This document shows positions 1 to 12,809 of a DNA stretch of 64,000 nt, one piece after another. The position numbers and the translations under genes were made by a program. Positions within the stretch are counted from its first letter, which is position 1. Each line of letters opens with the position of its first letter. Origin of the DNA: Anaspis maculata (Eukaryota; Arthropoda; Insecta; Coleoptera; Scraptiidae). A model generated the notes under the pieces. That model was not told the origin of the DNA. It ran no database searches and was given only the letters and a program-made list of their open reading frames with translations. The stretch lies in NCBI GenBank assembly GCA_949128115.1, contig OX421968.1:7750001-7814000 (forward strand), written 5' to 3'.

Positions 1-1325
1 GTTTTATCAGTGAAAATCGATTAGTGAGCAGGAATAGGATTCTTTAGCTAGGATGGATATGGGTTATTTGAACTTGAGAATTTCGCGGGTCAGAGCTTTA
101 TTTCATCAATCGAGTTCAAGTCAAATCCAATTTATGTACAAATTTTCCTTGCCCATAATTTTTAGACGCGGTTTTTCCGTCCCTACACCTCCAATAAATA
201 ATTAATTGCTACGGTGCGTTTCGGATCTCGTTTTATTCATGAAGGAAGCGTTCCGTTTCGAGATTTAATTTTTATTTTATTTATATATCATAATTGCGCT
301 TTGTCTAGACGACAGCAAGCCATGCCACACCGGCCTTAATTAATATGTGTATGTAGTAGGGTGCTACACTATGCCGGTATAATAATACACCTGAATCAAT
401 ACACGGTGGGCAAAAACGCATAATTGTGTTTCAGCACGATATGAAAAGCTGAAGAGCTGTCTGCCCTCTGATTCAAAAATGCTTCCTCTGGTTTTGTTGT
501 GTTCGATTTCCTGAGTTTTATTCTTCAAACCTTCCCGTATTTTTTTCACATCACGTTTTTCATTATGATACAACTGCTGTTGTTGCTGCTTTGTAGGCGT
601 TGTGGACTTTTTAAAATTCTGCATGTGTTTGATCCGTTAATGTCCTATCATTTCCGTTTCTCTATTGACGTTAGTGCCAGGAAGTATTTACCATGAGAAT
701 ATTTTTGAGCTTAACACGAAAATCGGACGAATTATCCTGTTCGATTATTATTGTTACGGAAATCGATTGCGTTAGGTTATCTTATCAACTGTATTCCATT
801 TTATTATTTTATTTATTGCATTACATGTTTCATTCAGGACATACATGCCTCGCTTTAGTGGTAAATTTTTCATGTTACTTTCGACAACGTCGTGTTATAA
901 TCGGAATTTTGTTATTGTAGAATATTGTATCTCAAAAGTGTACCTATTGTTGCCAACTTAACGCAGACAAAATTTCCTTGTCTCCGGATACAGTTCTTCA
1001 GCGTTCGAAGAACTATGATGCAGTCATCGTCTTTCTTTTTTCCAATTTTGATTTGGCATAAGGGTAATCTTAATTATCTTATTTTTGGAACGAATACACT
1101 ACCATTACATCAAAAATTTATTTCTCAAAGCACAGGGAGGCATATTTATCATGGTCACTTTGTGCTCGGACTATTGCTGCTTGGCGGCTCATAAAACTAT
1201 AAAATGAAAATTATGAAAGGCTCAAAATGTATCTTTTCTCACTACTAGCCGTGAAGTACATCATTATTAACCTGTTCCTCGACTAGGATGGCGATTTTCA
1301 AGTAGTAAAAAAAATTCTATATAAA
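1..1325. other. AT-rich non-coding sequence, no gene seen
   Basis: I find no conserved coding segment, RNA gene or recognisable element here. The short open frames are of the length expected by chance in AT-rich DNA. Because the next gene downstream on the + strand is the 3' part of syndecan, this stretch is probably syndecan intron or upstream DNA; that is inference. Confidence 0.5.
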
Positions 1326-1429
1326 CCACGGTCGAGAAAATTATTATAGCTTCAGCGCCGTATATCCCTCAGCTGCGCTTCGGGATCTAAACTGGCGCTT
1401 CAGCTATAATAATACTTTCTCAACCTTGG
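1326..1429. repeat. Compact hairpin with ~32-bp stem
   Basis: The left arm (1326-1359) and right arm (1394-1429) are near-perfect reverse complements. Both contain TTATTATAGCT and AGCGCC, separated by a loop of about 35 nt. The size suits a small MITE relic or a transcribed hairpin. It directly abuts the foldback element that starts at 1435. Confidence 0.7.
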
Positions 1430-1434
1430 GGTTC

Positions 1435-2168
1435 AAGGTGTCCCCGGTTCAAGTGCTCTAACTGTAGGGTTGTATTCTTTGGCCAAATGCAAGAAAATTT
1501 TTCTCATACATTTTTTTTTTCGGGCTTCAGTTTCCAAGTTACAGGGTGCCAAAAAATTAGAAAAAAAAATTGTCAGCTTATTTTTCAATTAATTATCTTA
1601 TAATTAGTGTGAGTAATACTGAACAAAAACAATAATTTCTAATAAGTCTCCTTTTCAGTTATATTTTAATACTTTCAATAATACTGCAGCTCACAGAAGT
1701 CTCATCAGTCAATTTATTGTTATGATCGATTTTCATGTTTTTCAGCATGAAATGCCGTTTTTCTCGAAAATGGTTGACTTCAGAGCTTCGGACAAAGAGT
1801 ACCTTTTTTGCATAGAATTGTCTGGGGAGTCAGAAAATGTTATCAAAGATTGATTTTAACTCAGTGGCGTGCAGATAACCGGGGTTAATTGGTGGGCAAC
1901 CCTAATATCTACGCTACTGGTTTTTCAACAAAGTAATGGTAAACCCTAAATGAAAGCTGATTAATAGTCTATCAATAGTACCAAGTTTGGTTTTCGTGAG
2001 AATAGTAGTTACTAAGTTATAGCAAAAAAAGATTTTATTTTCTAATTGTTTGACTTGTGTAACTTGGAAACTGAAGCCCGAAAGAAAAAAATTATTGGAA
2101 GAATTTTCTTGTATTTGGCCAAAGAATACAACCCTACAGTTAGAGCACTCAAACCGTGGACACCCTGT
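1435..2168. mobile_element. Foldback MITE ending AGGTGTCC/GGACACCCT
   Basis: The first ~100 bp and last ~100 bp are inverted copies. GTGCTCTAACTGTAGGGTTG on the left pairs with the same block reversed near 2140-2160. The ends are of the CAGGGTGTCC type seen at many other places in the window. No transposase is encoded, so it is non-autonomous. Confidence 0.75.
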
Positions 2169-4152
2169 ATAATATACTATTGTTGCTTTGACTACGTCTT
2201 GGGGTTTGATCAAAACAAAACAAAAATGCCCGATTCCAACTTGCTATTCCCAAAACAAAACAGTTACCGTGAAATTGAAAATTTTATACAATAAGAAACC
2301 AAAGTCTCCCATATTACCTGTGATAAATTGTCATAATCCAACGAATTCAGATCGGGACTTCGAGCTGGCCAATTCCGTATTTTGGGATGTTCCATCTCGA
2401 TATGTCATTTGCTAGAAAAGTATAAGGTGATCCTAATCACAAACCGACGCTCAAGCAATTGATGGTACATACTCGTATGGTAACAATAGCTATAATGTGA
2501 TAAATTTAGTTTGGGATATTATCCCCGGTTGCACAAAAAAATGTAATCGTGAATTAGTTAATTCAAGAATTTCTTCGGTGAATTTAGGTCACGTTGATTG
2601 AGGAAATGCATACATACAAGCTGTTGTGAACTAAACATTGTTCCATAATCTTCCGTAAAACCGTTTTTCATTGGTCACTGTCCTGAAATTTACAAAAGAA
2701 AATCTTCAGTTGGCTATTCCATGATTAAATTTCTTGGTGCAACCGACAGTTGGGGTGCACACCAATCTGAGCAGCAAGGATTGTCGATGGTGACAAGTTA
2801 ACGATGATAACATATAGAAAAGTTCCAATTTAATCGCAGGTCCTTGAAGTAATCGTATCGCACAGGAACAGTCGCAAGCTCGCAAGACACGCTCACTGTT
2901 CATTGCGACAAGTTTGACTGGTCAGTCAGTAATCAGTATTTCTATTATTTGGCCGACTGCGTCGACGAGGCACTTTGTATTTTATAAGATTTTGCAACAC
3001 AGAAATATGTGGTTTTCTCAGGCAAAATATGCGAAGCACTGACCGCGGTCAAACTAAGTGGGCATCACTTTTGTGACCGGCTGTACACACCAAATTTCTA
3101 TAAGCCTAACATATCATAGAACAGGAACCGTGCTCATCCGGTCTTGCTAGTCTTGAAATAGCCGCGCATGTTTGTTTACACGTGTTTTTTTCTTAACAGC
3201 GTTGGATTCGAATGAGTAAAACTAAAATTTTCGTGATGACCTCTGAAGACATAAAGTATGAATTTACTTCGTGCGTTTCCATAATGCGGCGGGGAAGATT
3301 TTAGCATAAGTGTTATTTCGTGAAAATATCAATTAATGTGAATGATTAATCAAGGGGACCTGATGATATCATGAGATTCAATAAAATCTTCAGAATGTCC
3401 AAAGTGTACCTGGACAAGATACAGCCCTCTGAAGTCCTGAACAGTTGGACTAACTGTTATATCATTAGATCTATTTTGCCTGTAACAATTATTATTCGAA
3501 ACGAGATTACCTAGGTACGAAAAGGAAATGGCTCCCACTTTTTGCCAAAAAGTACATTTTCGCATGGGATTCCTGTAGTTAGAGGCTTAAAAAAAATGCT
3601 ACAGGAACAACGATTACAATAAATTGGAACGGCCCATTTTAGTCGGTTCAGCAAAAAAAAAATCGAAACTTTGAAGAGCTGAAATTGCTGATACGATTTT
3701 TCACAATTCACTGAAATTCCCCAATAACATCCCCCAGTTGGGACTTCTAACGATGACTTACTAAGTAAAAAGTTCCAGAATCAGACTGAAAAATGTAACT
3801 CCGACTTTTTGTCGAAAAATTATACGTTTCAATCGCATTTCTAGCTATACCTACATACCGCAGATTGAGAAAGTTTGAAAAAAAAATCCGTTTCTGCTAA
3901 GGTATTTTTTGGTCAGGGACAGATTTCATTTTGAATCTCATGAGTCATCACTTGCAGAGACACAGGGTGTTTTTTTGTAAGTGACATTTTGATGGGAATT
4001 TCAAAATTGGCTGGTTCAATTTGGAGTTTGAATGGACACATTTCTTCTCATTGTTGGATGCAACTAATTTAAATGAAATTCATTGTTAGTGTTTCTTTCC
4101 ATTATCGCAGCGCAAATAGTGCCAAAAAAACTTGATTTCCTATAAAAAATTA
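2169..4152. other. Non-coding, no recognised feature
   Basis: I see no conserved coding region, splice-coherent exon, tRNA or clean TIR element here. A lone CAGGGTGT-like end occurs near 3963. Confidence 0.45.
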
Positions 4153-4330
4153 GTTAAGTTTAGTTTAGTTTAGTTTATTTATACTCTAAAATAATGACCT
4201 TATCCTAAGGTATTTTATAATCTGCGAGTGTCCACGATAATACAGAAATTTTGGCAGCAACGTTACATCTGCACCTGGCCGCTGGAAGCCCTGGAACTAT
4301 CATCTCGCCTGAGCAGCTTCTAATAGCACC
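4153..4330 (-). mobile_element. LINE 3'-end relic with (TAAAC)n tail
   Basis: Read on the minus strand, about 130 bp of moderately GC-rich sequence ends in a run of TAAAC/TAAAT units (4153-4185 on +). A simple-repeat tail after a unique segment is typical of the 3' end of non-LTR retrotransposons or of SINEs that borrow that end. No coding sequence remains. The family is not identified. Confidence 0.5.
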
Positions 4331-5854
4331 ATCTATTCTCCTCTCCAACTTGTAACCATATCAGATTGATTCACAATGCTGCTTTCATTGCTTTTGTAAA
4401 TAAATGGATTTTCACAGAAACATTTTGAAAACTGCCACACCGAGAAAATGACACTGACGAATCTAAAATGGATTCTAGATTTCAGATCATTTTCTGAAAG
4501 TTCTGGAGAAAAATGTAGTTTTTTGACCATATATTTATCTCTGGTTATTAATCGAGATAGGTATGTCGAGTTTGGCATCAACACCTTGTATCTCTGCAAT
4601 AGATAAGATTCAATATGAAATCTGTGCCTGACCGAGAAAAATACCTACCCCCGCTGGAACGGATTATTTTTTAGGAACTTTCCGAATCTGCTATTAATTT
4701 TATAGGAATGCGATCGGAAAGTGTACTTTCTGATAAAAAGTTGATTTTGATTTTTCTGGCCTAACTCTAGAACTAGAAGTTTGTTTGCTCAGTAAGCCAT
4801 CGTGACAAGTGGTCCTATTGAATGCTTCTGGGGAATTCCAATTAATTGTCACAAATCTTTACAAGTATCAAAGTTTCAAAGGTTTCCCTTTGACTTGAAA
4901 TCTACACAAACATGCCGACTTTTTAAATGCGCACATCCCAGATACATCTAGGAGACTCTTTACTGAAGTCAACCGAAACAACTGCGGGTGACTTGAAGTA
5001 ATATTGGGATGCCAGAATTTCTGTGTTTCAGTAATCGACTCTGACGACGGGAACAATGCATCTAAAAAACACTGAAATGAGCGCTTTCCCTTGTTTCGGC
5101 ATATACTTGAGTTGTCATCAGGGCAATTTGTCCCGTCAAGGCGCGACTAAATTCCCATTGTCAAGCTCCAGAGGCATGTACACAAGCGTTTATGAACAAT
5201 ACTTGGGCTGTAATTGAAATATAAGCACACTGTAAACTCCTGACCTTGACAGATCATTTGAATTGCTCGAAATTTGCAAGATTTCTTCGCGAACAATTGC
5301 ATTATGTAAGCCGAGCCGTGAGCCACGTGAGAGGGTGCTAATTGAATCACGCCAAAGTCTGGGAGGGGAGGGCGAGACGTTCTGTTGACATCTTGCGCCT
5401 ATATTTAATAAAATGAGGTATTTTCACATTGGTGATAACCGCATTTTATTTTTACTTGAACTTCGCGGCGATGTTTACGGCTCTCCGGAGATAATGTTTA
5501 ATTATGCACCATAAATGTCTCTGTCTCTCTTCTCTTTGGCGTTGTATGGTGTTGACGCCTAAACCATGGGCGCCGTTAATGGTAAATGAAGAGGGGGTGG
5601 GGGAAGCAAAGTCAAAATAAGACTAGAATTTTTCGAAAAGAGTGGCGGATCGTGGATGTTTCCATTGCTGAGGCTGCTTTTATTATTATTCTTTATTTAT
5701 ATTTATTATTATTATTATTACTAACAGTAGAAAAAAAGACCACGAGCGAAGCGAGCGAAAACCTGAAAAGAGGCGTAGCCTGGTTTTACTGTGTGACACT
5801 CGAATCGAAAACAAATTTCTAGAAACGTTTTTCTATTAGCATTTTTGATCCAAA
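4331..5854. other. Non-coding; contains a (TTA)n microsatellite
   Basis: No gene is seen. An imperfect TTA/TTATT microsatellite sits at about 5680-5722. It is followed by sequence resembling the (TTA)n-plus-coding-like block at 29880 and 40005, so this is probably a dispersed-repeat relic. Confidence 0.45.
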
Positions 5855-6923
5855 GGACCCCGCACGATTCCTATGGAAAATGGCTCCCGGTTAAATTCTC
5901 TGAATTTTTGATATGTTGTAGCTCATGAGATACTAATCAAATACCGTGAACCCCAAACTCAAATAATGGACAGTTTTTTACCCACAGGGGGTTGAAGTTG
6001 GAGGTTTTGACGGCTTAAAAATGATATTCTGACGTAAATAAAAGCTTTCTATTTGGTTTCTCTTCAAGTTGTGTTTCATGCTGAATGTATTTATTTGACA
6101 GAAAAATATCAACCCCCTCCTCCACCCCCATCCCCTATCCACCATCACAAAATTCGAGATTACTCCCAAAAGCTATGCAGATAGCTTCTGTGATTCAAAT
6201 TATGAATTTTGACATAAAAATTATTTTCCACCCCTAATGTTGGGGTGCCGATTTTCCAATTTTCCTCGGTGAATTTCGCTGAATTTTTGGTATTGTGTAC
6301 TTCTAATTCTGTTGAACAAAAAGTTCCCATGCTAAAACTTATTCTTATGGACAGTTTTTGATCTACTGAACTTGAAGATTTGAAAGCATAAATATTGAAC
6401 TCCAGTCCCCTGCAGAACAAAAACTGTTCATAGGAATAAGTTTTGGTATGAGAACTTTTTGTTCAACAGAATTAGAGGTACACAATACCAAAAATTCAGC
6501 CAAATTAACCGAGGAAAATTGGAAAATTGGCACCCCAACATTAGGGGTGGAAAATAACTTTCATGTCAAAATTCATAATTTAAATCACAGAAGCCATCCG
6601 CATGGCTTTTGGGAGTAATCTCGAATTTTATGATGGTAGATAGGGGTTGGGGGTGGAAGAGGGGGTTGATATTTTTTTGTTGAATAAATACATTTAGCAT
6701 GAAACACAACTTGAAGAGGAACCAAATAAAAAGCTTTTATTAACGTCATAATATCATTTTGAAGCCGTCAAAACCTTCAACTTCAACCCCCTGTGGATAA
6801 AAAACTGTCCATTATTTGAGTTTGAGGCTCACGGGATGTGATTAGTATCTCATGAGCTACAACATATCAAAAATTCAGAGAATTTTACCGGGAGCCATTT
6901 TCCATAAGAATCGTGCGGGGTCC
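5855..6923. mobile_element. Long foldback element (~0.5-kb arms)
   Basis: The two halves are inverted copies. GGACCCCGCACGATTC at 5855 mirrors GAATCGTGCGGGGTCC ending at 6923, and matching continues almost to the centre near 6400, including the CACCCCTAATGTTGGGGTGCC block and its mirror near 6525. It encodes no protein. Arm similarity is high but has scattered indels, so it is not very recent. Confidence 0.85.
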
Positions 6924-7375
6924 AATTTCGGTGCCGCCGCGGCGCCAACTTGTATACAATGCTTGTATTATTTGATGTAGGGCCTGTTTCACCATCGCCG
7001 AATAACCTGTTCGCTAAACCAGTACTGCGCAGAGACGTGCCTACGTTTCTGCGCGTCACTAATTCGTCAAATAGTTTATTCGGAACCTTATTCGAAGATA
7101 GAAATACCGGCCTTTTGCTACTTTCCGATACAGTTGCGAGCACATTAATGGAAACACCTATGAAAATTCATTGTCCACATGCTAATTACGACCTTATCAT
7201 TACGATTTTGGAAGCTAACTTACTGCAAAAATTTGAAGACGACATTCTCAGAACTGTGGAAGCAAATGGTTTTCTCAAATCATATCCAGGAAATATGCAA
7301 ATTTCAGTTTGAAAATTGCCAGTTTTGAAAAGTTTTCCAATTATGCGCTCGTTACTGTACCTACTACCTACCATG
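6924..7375 (+). other. Unrecognised 120-codon open stretch in repeat-like DNA
   Basis: An open frame runs from 6950 to 7312 with no stop and a C-terminal half that could fold (…LIITILEANLLQKFEDD…). I recognise no family. The beginning (GGGCCTGTTTCACCATCGCC) looks like the end of a dispersed insect repeat, and the frame is wedged between two foldback elements. Either a degraded gene fragment or chance is possible. Confidence 0.25.
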
Positions 7376-9557
7376 TAGTGCAGTAAAGATAGGTTTTGGG
7401 GTTGAAAAAATTAATTCATGAAATTTTAAAGCTGTTATCGATTCAGAATTTCATCCTCTACCATGTACTTAAAATCCCCGAAAATCCCATTGGAGCATTT
7501 TTCTTGCGGCGCTGTCAAAGTATATCATGTTTGCTGCAACAAGTCCGAAAATTGTATCCTCGCTTTTGTCACATGAGAGCTATATTGTTAGTTCAGAGCT
7601 GTTGGTATATACTTCAGGGCATGACCAGAACGTCATCTAAACCGCTGAAATCCTATTTCCCGCAAAAGAAAACACGTAACTCGCTTTAATCTGCAATTAC
7701 CAGTGGTAATCAAGTGTAGTTCGGGGATTAGTGACCAAATTTAATAAAACCTGTTCTTTTTGTGATAAAGGCATGAAATTTGGTATGAGTGGTCTTCATG
7801 GTCCCCTTTTCAAATGTAGACATGGCGTCTCGCCATATTTTGGTTAGGGGGGCTTAGGGACCCCCTTGAAAATTGAAGTTGCAGAAACTCATGCAAACCA
7901 CAATTAAAATAATTGTCACGCATCTCAAAAAGTGATCATTCGACTCTACGTTAAATCTCAACAAGAGACACACCAGTTATCACCATGTACGCAATGTTCT
8001 TCATAATGAAAAAAAATTCTTTGGAATGTAAAAAAAAATCGTGTTCTTATAATTTTTTAATGCAATAGAGGGATAAAGTCATCTTCCGCATATCATTATC
8101 CACCAATCGTATTCGCCAAAGCCATTGATGAAGTCCATTTCTTCATATTGACATCTAGAAGCAACAATTCCAGATGAAACCAGCCAATTCAAGTGCTTAG
8201 TTCAGCAGCGTTTTTTTCAATGTTACCAATTGATATGAATGACAGTTTATTATTGGGTGGATAGCTTCAACTGTTTCATAATTTTATTGAGTATAACTAT
8301 ATGAGGAGTGATGCGCGAAAGCCCCGATTTTTTTTTTTTTAACCGCCACCTATCACTGTTAAAATTGCACCAAATTTCATGCTACTTTGACGAAACAACA
8401 GCAAATACAGACTAAAGAGTATAGACAAACGTCAGTACGATCTGCAGTTGTCAAGTAGAAGGCACAAAGAATGAGGATTGAGGCGTGGAATACTTCAAAG
8501 CACTCAGTTCGAGTAAATACACGGTATAGAAATATTTTCAACACACCCTAGGAGCACAAATTTCATGATGGTGAGCGACGCGAAAAAAAAATTTCCTATG
8601 CTTTTGCGCTTGGTTCCTCGTGTAGTCATATAAAATTAGGTTACAGAACAGCTCCAGCTATCTATCCAAAATATAAATTGTCGATCATATTGATTGGGAA
8701 CAATTGAAAATCGCTGTTGAACTTCACACTTGAATTGGCTCATTTCTTAGGGAGCTGTCATCCCTAGAATGACAGTATCAAAAAACAAACTTCATGAATA
8801 GCTTCGGCAAATACAAATTAGTGAATAATGATACACAGCAGATCAACTCACCGTTTCTTAGATTGAAAAATCATTAAAAACTGTGTTTTTTTCTGACACC
8901 CCAAAGTAAATTTTTTTTTAACACGAAGAACAATGCGTACATGACGACAACTGTTGTGTCTCTTGTCAACGTTTAGTGTAGAGTCAAATTATTACTTTTT
9001 GAAATGTGTGACGATATTTACCGGTGGTTTGTGAGAGTTCCTGAGACTTCAAATTTTCAAGGGGGTCCTTAGGCCCCCCTAGCCAAAATATGGCGAGGCG
9101 TCATGCTTACATTTGGAAAGAAGACCATGAAGACCACCCATACCAAATTTCATGCCTCTGTCGCAAATCAAACAGATTTTAATAAACTTGGTTACTAACC
9201 CTCGGATTATCTTCAATCAACACTGTTAATTGGGAATTAAAGCGACTTCCGTGTTTTTTTTCGTGAAATACGAGTTAGAGGTTCAAACGAAGGTCTGGCC
9301 ATGCCCTGCAGTATATACCAACAGTCCTAAGCCAACAATGTAGTTCTAGTGTGACAAAAACAAGAATACCATTTTCGGACTAGTTGCAGCAAACATGATA
9401 TACTTTGACAGCGCCGCAAGAAGAATGCTCAACTGGGATTTCCGGGGATTTTGAGTATGTGGTAGAGAATGAAATTCTGAAATGATATCTGCTATAAAAT
9501 TTCATGAATTAATTTTTTCAAGGTTTGGGGTCTTTTTTGACTATCTTTACTGCACTA
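7376..9557. mobile_element. Long foldback element (~1-kb arms)
   Basis: The left end TAGTGCAGTAAAGATAG mirrors CTATCTTTACTGCACTA at the right end. The arms continue inward with blocks such as TATATCATGTTTGCTGCAAC (near 7521) and their reverse complements (near 9390). The centre lies near 8460. There is no transposase. The ~2.2-kb length makes it one of the largest palindromes in the window. Confidence 0.85.
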
Positions 9558-9617
9558 ATGGTAATGTTCATCTAAACATAGAGAAGAGTGTTTGATGTCG
9601 ATGTTCGATGTGGAGCA

Positions 9618-9828
9618 AGAATGGGGTACTTGCCCAATTTTTTTTTATTGGCTTAATCGATAGAATGGCTAAAAATAATGTACCCGTATTTTTTCTTTTT
9701 TCCAAATTTTCAAAGTTGCGGCCGTAATGCGAAAATGTAAAAATTTTCAGGAAATACTTTTTATCACTCTTATTGGTGATTAAAAGTATTTTCAGTCAAA
9801 TCTATTTCATTGGCAAGTACCCCATTCA
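9618..9828. mobile_element. Small MITE, TIR GAATGGGGTACTTGCC
   Basis: Inverted terminal blocks GAATGGGGTACTTGCCCAAT (left) and ATTGGCAAGTACCCCATTC (right) flank about 170 bp of AT-rich sequence containing a second internal stem around AAAGTATTTTCAG / CAGGAAATACTTT. There is no coding capacity. Confidence 0.65.
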
Positions 9829-11287
9829 TGTCGAAAATATTCCATATTTTGAAAGATAAGGTTACGTGGACACGATCACGTTTTCATTTTTCTGCGAAAA
9901 AACTTTCAACAAACTTCCATAGGGCCTTGCCACTCACAAACGGCGCTCATTGTTTAAACTTCAGTTCAAGAAATATTTCTGCAACAACAACGCATTAATT
10001 CCGCCAAGGACAATAATAATTTAATTTAGATTTTATAGAAGAAAACTATTTATTCTATCATCAATTTATTCCTGTGAAGCTTATTCTACCATATATACAT
10101 ACATACCAGCACACCAATGTTCCTTTTCTGTGATTAGCTCGAGCCGTTGCGTCAGTCCGAATTTAATTACGTTAGAACATACAACTCCGGATACGAGGAA
10201 TGAAAACCACGTCGGCATCCGTCGTGTCTCAACCCTTTCCCTTATTCGTCCTTTCCACATTATTATCAAGTTCCGCTTTTCCAAAAATTTCAACCCCTCA
10301 TTCTACAAACTCAGAAATTCAACATCATCTGGCGTATAAAATATACGTAAATAAAGCCCGATATGTACACAGCTAAAATAATTATTATGAACATCCCCTT
10401 CCCCTCACCCAGCAAACAGATATGGGCAATATTTGTAGCGGCTCATTTCACGTTCTTTCACCCTTTCACGCGCATAATTCCAGCGCTGGGTCGAGAATGA
10501 AAACACGCAAAGGAAAATCTCCCGTTGTTGTTTAATAATAGTCAAAATAATTTAGCAGTTTTCCCTTCTATGTCCCAATCCCCAGTTATCGTCACTTGAC
10601 TGTGGAGAAGATGACTTTATTGGTAAATTGTCAAATATTCATTTGGAATGGTGAAAACCAACGCTGGGACATTTTGATGGTCGTATCAATCTTATTCGAT
10701 GAAGATACTACCCTGCTATCGCATAAAACCAAAAACTCAAAATTTCAAAATATTGCCTTGCCATGCTATGGCAAAAGTTCAACTTCAAAAAGGCGACTTT
10801 GTCCGATCGATTCGAGAACGGTTTTCAATTGTTGGAATTGTTAACAACGTTTCGATAATGCCGTCAATCCGATGAATTCGGCAATCTAATTTTAAAACAC
10901 AGTGTTAATTAGTTTTATTGATTCCCGCTCTACTGAATTATGTACATAATTGGAAAACATTTCCACACTTGGACCACATCATCGTTCGGTAAAAGACACG
11001 CAGGCTTACTCGCATTACAAAAATTGGAAGAAAAAAAACTCTAAATAAAAAAAATTACACTTTGGCATTATTCACTTATGCAGCTTCCCTTTCCAATAGT
11101 TGAATACTTTGGCTCAGGTTCCCACTCCCACAGTCTCGCAAAGACGTTTCTCTCAGGGTCGCCAGTGTATTGTCCGATGGTGCAGGATTGGTAAATTTCG
11201 AAATAAAACTCGCGAGTACTGTGCATCTCAGAATGACAGGCATAAGAGTGAATTTGTCATTTGATTTCCAGACCAAATTTTTTGCTA
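9829..11287. other. Non-coding, no recognised feature
   Basis: Nothing in this stretch resembles a conserved exon or a bounded element. It is presumably syndecan intron. Confidence 0.4.
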
Positions 11288-11893
11288 TTTATACCGAGTG
11301 GGCCAAAAAAAAATTCACTGAAATTTTTCCTTGTCAAATTTTTATTTCTCTTCCGATTTCGGCGATCTTGGTATCAATGGATAGCCAAACGAATAGGCTT
11401 AAAACACCAAAGTTCAAAATTTTGGATATCGGTGTTTGAAGCCTATTTCATTTGCTATCCAATGACACCCAACACGATAATTTCGGATTGAAAACAAAAA
11501 TCTAGCAGTGCAAATACCGAAATGATGTTCTCACTGCTCCCGTCTTGAAAACGCCAAGCAAGCTGTTCTTAAATTTGCTTCTTCTTTGCAACCCTTCAGC
11601 CGATTTTTTTCATTTTGATCATGAAATGTTGCCAATTGCCTATTCTATTGATATGCACCATTGGCTCTCTTATTTTCACAATTCTCATTTAAAAAAACGA
11701 GGGCAATAGGAGACCTATTTTCAACTGCATCCGCCATTTTGGATTTTGGACTAGCGACTATTTAGAACTTTGATGTTCGAAGCCTATTCTTTTGGCTATC
11801 CATTATCGTCGAAATAAGAACAGAAATAAAAATTCACAAGCGAAAAATTTTAGTGCAATTTTTTTTTTTTTGGCCCACCCGGCACCCGGTATG
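11288..11893. mobile_element. MITE with TIR TACCGAGTGGGCCAAAAAA
   Basis: The left end TACCGAGTGGGCCAAAAAAA is mirrored by TTTTTTTGGCCCACCCGG…CCGGTA at the right. Internal blocks (ATGGATAGCCAAACGAATAGG near 11379 and its mirror near 11780-11800) are also inverted. Related sequence with the GGTGGACCATAAAAAA end and the TTGGCTAGCCAATTG block recurs at 59395-59560, and the block alone recurs near 63890. Confidence 0.65.
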
Positions 11894-12649
11894 TATAGCG
11901 AACGTACGTCTGACTAAAAAAATTGTGTGTGCTCCCCAGAAATTTGGTTGTCTCAGACGTATAGGAACACGCTTTTTTTCATATCATCGTCAACATTTTC
12001 AAAAATTCTTTATTCAAAACTGATATCTGAAAATGATGAAAACGCTTGTCTTGTCATTATTTTCGATATACATTTTATTCGCGAGCTAATGTCACCCGTG
12101 TGGCACGGAGAATTTTCAACGAACATGCGAAAAATACCAAAAATCAGATACGCCTGTACGTACGTGTGATCGACGACGATATAATAATCCGCAAATGTGG
12201 CCTCAAGATTACATGACAAATTTACGTGAATTTAGCAACAGTTTGTACAACATATTTCTATATTTTTAATGTCCGTAAAAATGACAATACGGACCTGGCG
12301 CGGGTAGGTAAGCGGATGCTGCAGAAGCAGCGCAGACAATTATTGATTAGAGTTAGTCCTGCCTTCTGGCCGCCATTCTCACCTCATCCTGCAGTCCTGT
12401 CGAGTTGCACTGCAAGTACGCTGACATATATATTCCGCCTTTTGTCACTCAATTTGAATTAAGTAAGTCATTTGCACGAACCTTTGATCTTGATGTTATG
12501 ATTTTTACTCCATTTGCATCGCAATTTTTGCGTGTAGTTGCTGGGTTGGTCGTTCTAAATTATTCGAGTCTGGAAATAAAGGCATCTCTGTATAGTTTCA
12601 TTTATTTGTCGGTTGACCAAAAACTAATGAGGTGTTTCTGTTTTTATAG

Positions 12650-12809
12650 GCCAGCAGCCAACGTAACAGTGATCTCGACGATGATACATATATCGAAGGG
12701 AGCGGTGTGGGAATCGGAGAGGTGACCCACGACCTCGAAGAATCCAGTGGGTCTGGTTATGGACCAGATGATGAAGACACGCCTCTAGTTCCCCCGAATG
12801 TATATACCA
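12650..12809 (+). CDS. Sdc: Syndecan exon: GAG-attachment region
   Basis: The acceptor TTTTTATAG precedes 12650 and the donor GTAAGT follows 12809. The exon begins in phase 0 and ends with one base of a split codon. It carries two acidic Ser-Gly clusters, the expected heparan-sulfate attachment sites. The downstream intron holds a run of 13 C residues. Confidence 0.92.

Noticed and set aside
6950..7312. 120-codon open frame as a gene
   Set aside because: No recognisable family, no splice context, and its start lies in repeat-like sequence between two foldback elements.
12226..12462. Additional syndecan exon upstream of 12650
   Set aside because: There is a pyrimidine-rich AG and a GT nearby, but the translation lacks syndecan-like Ser-Gly or acidic content and the phase cannot be verified.
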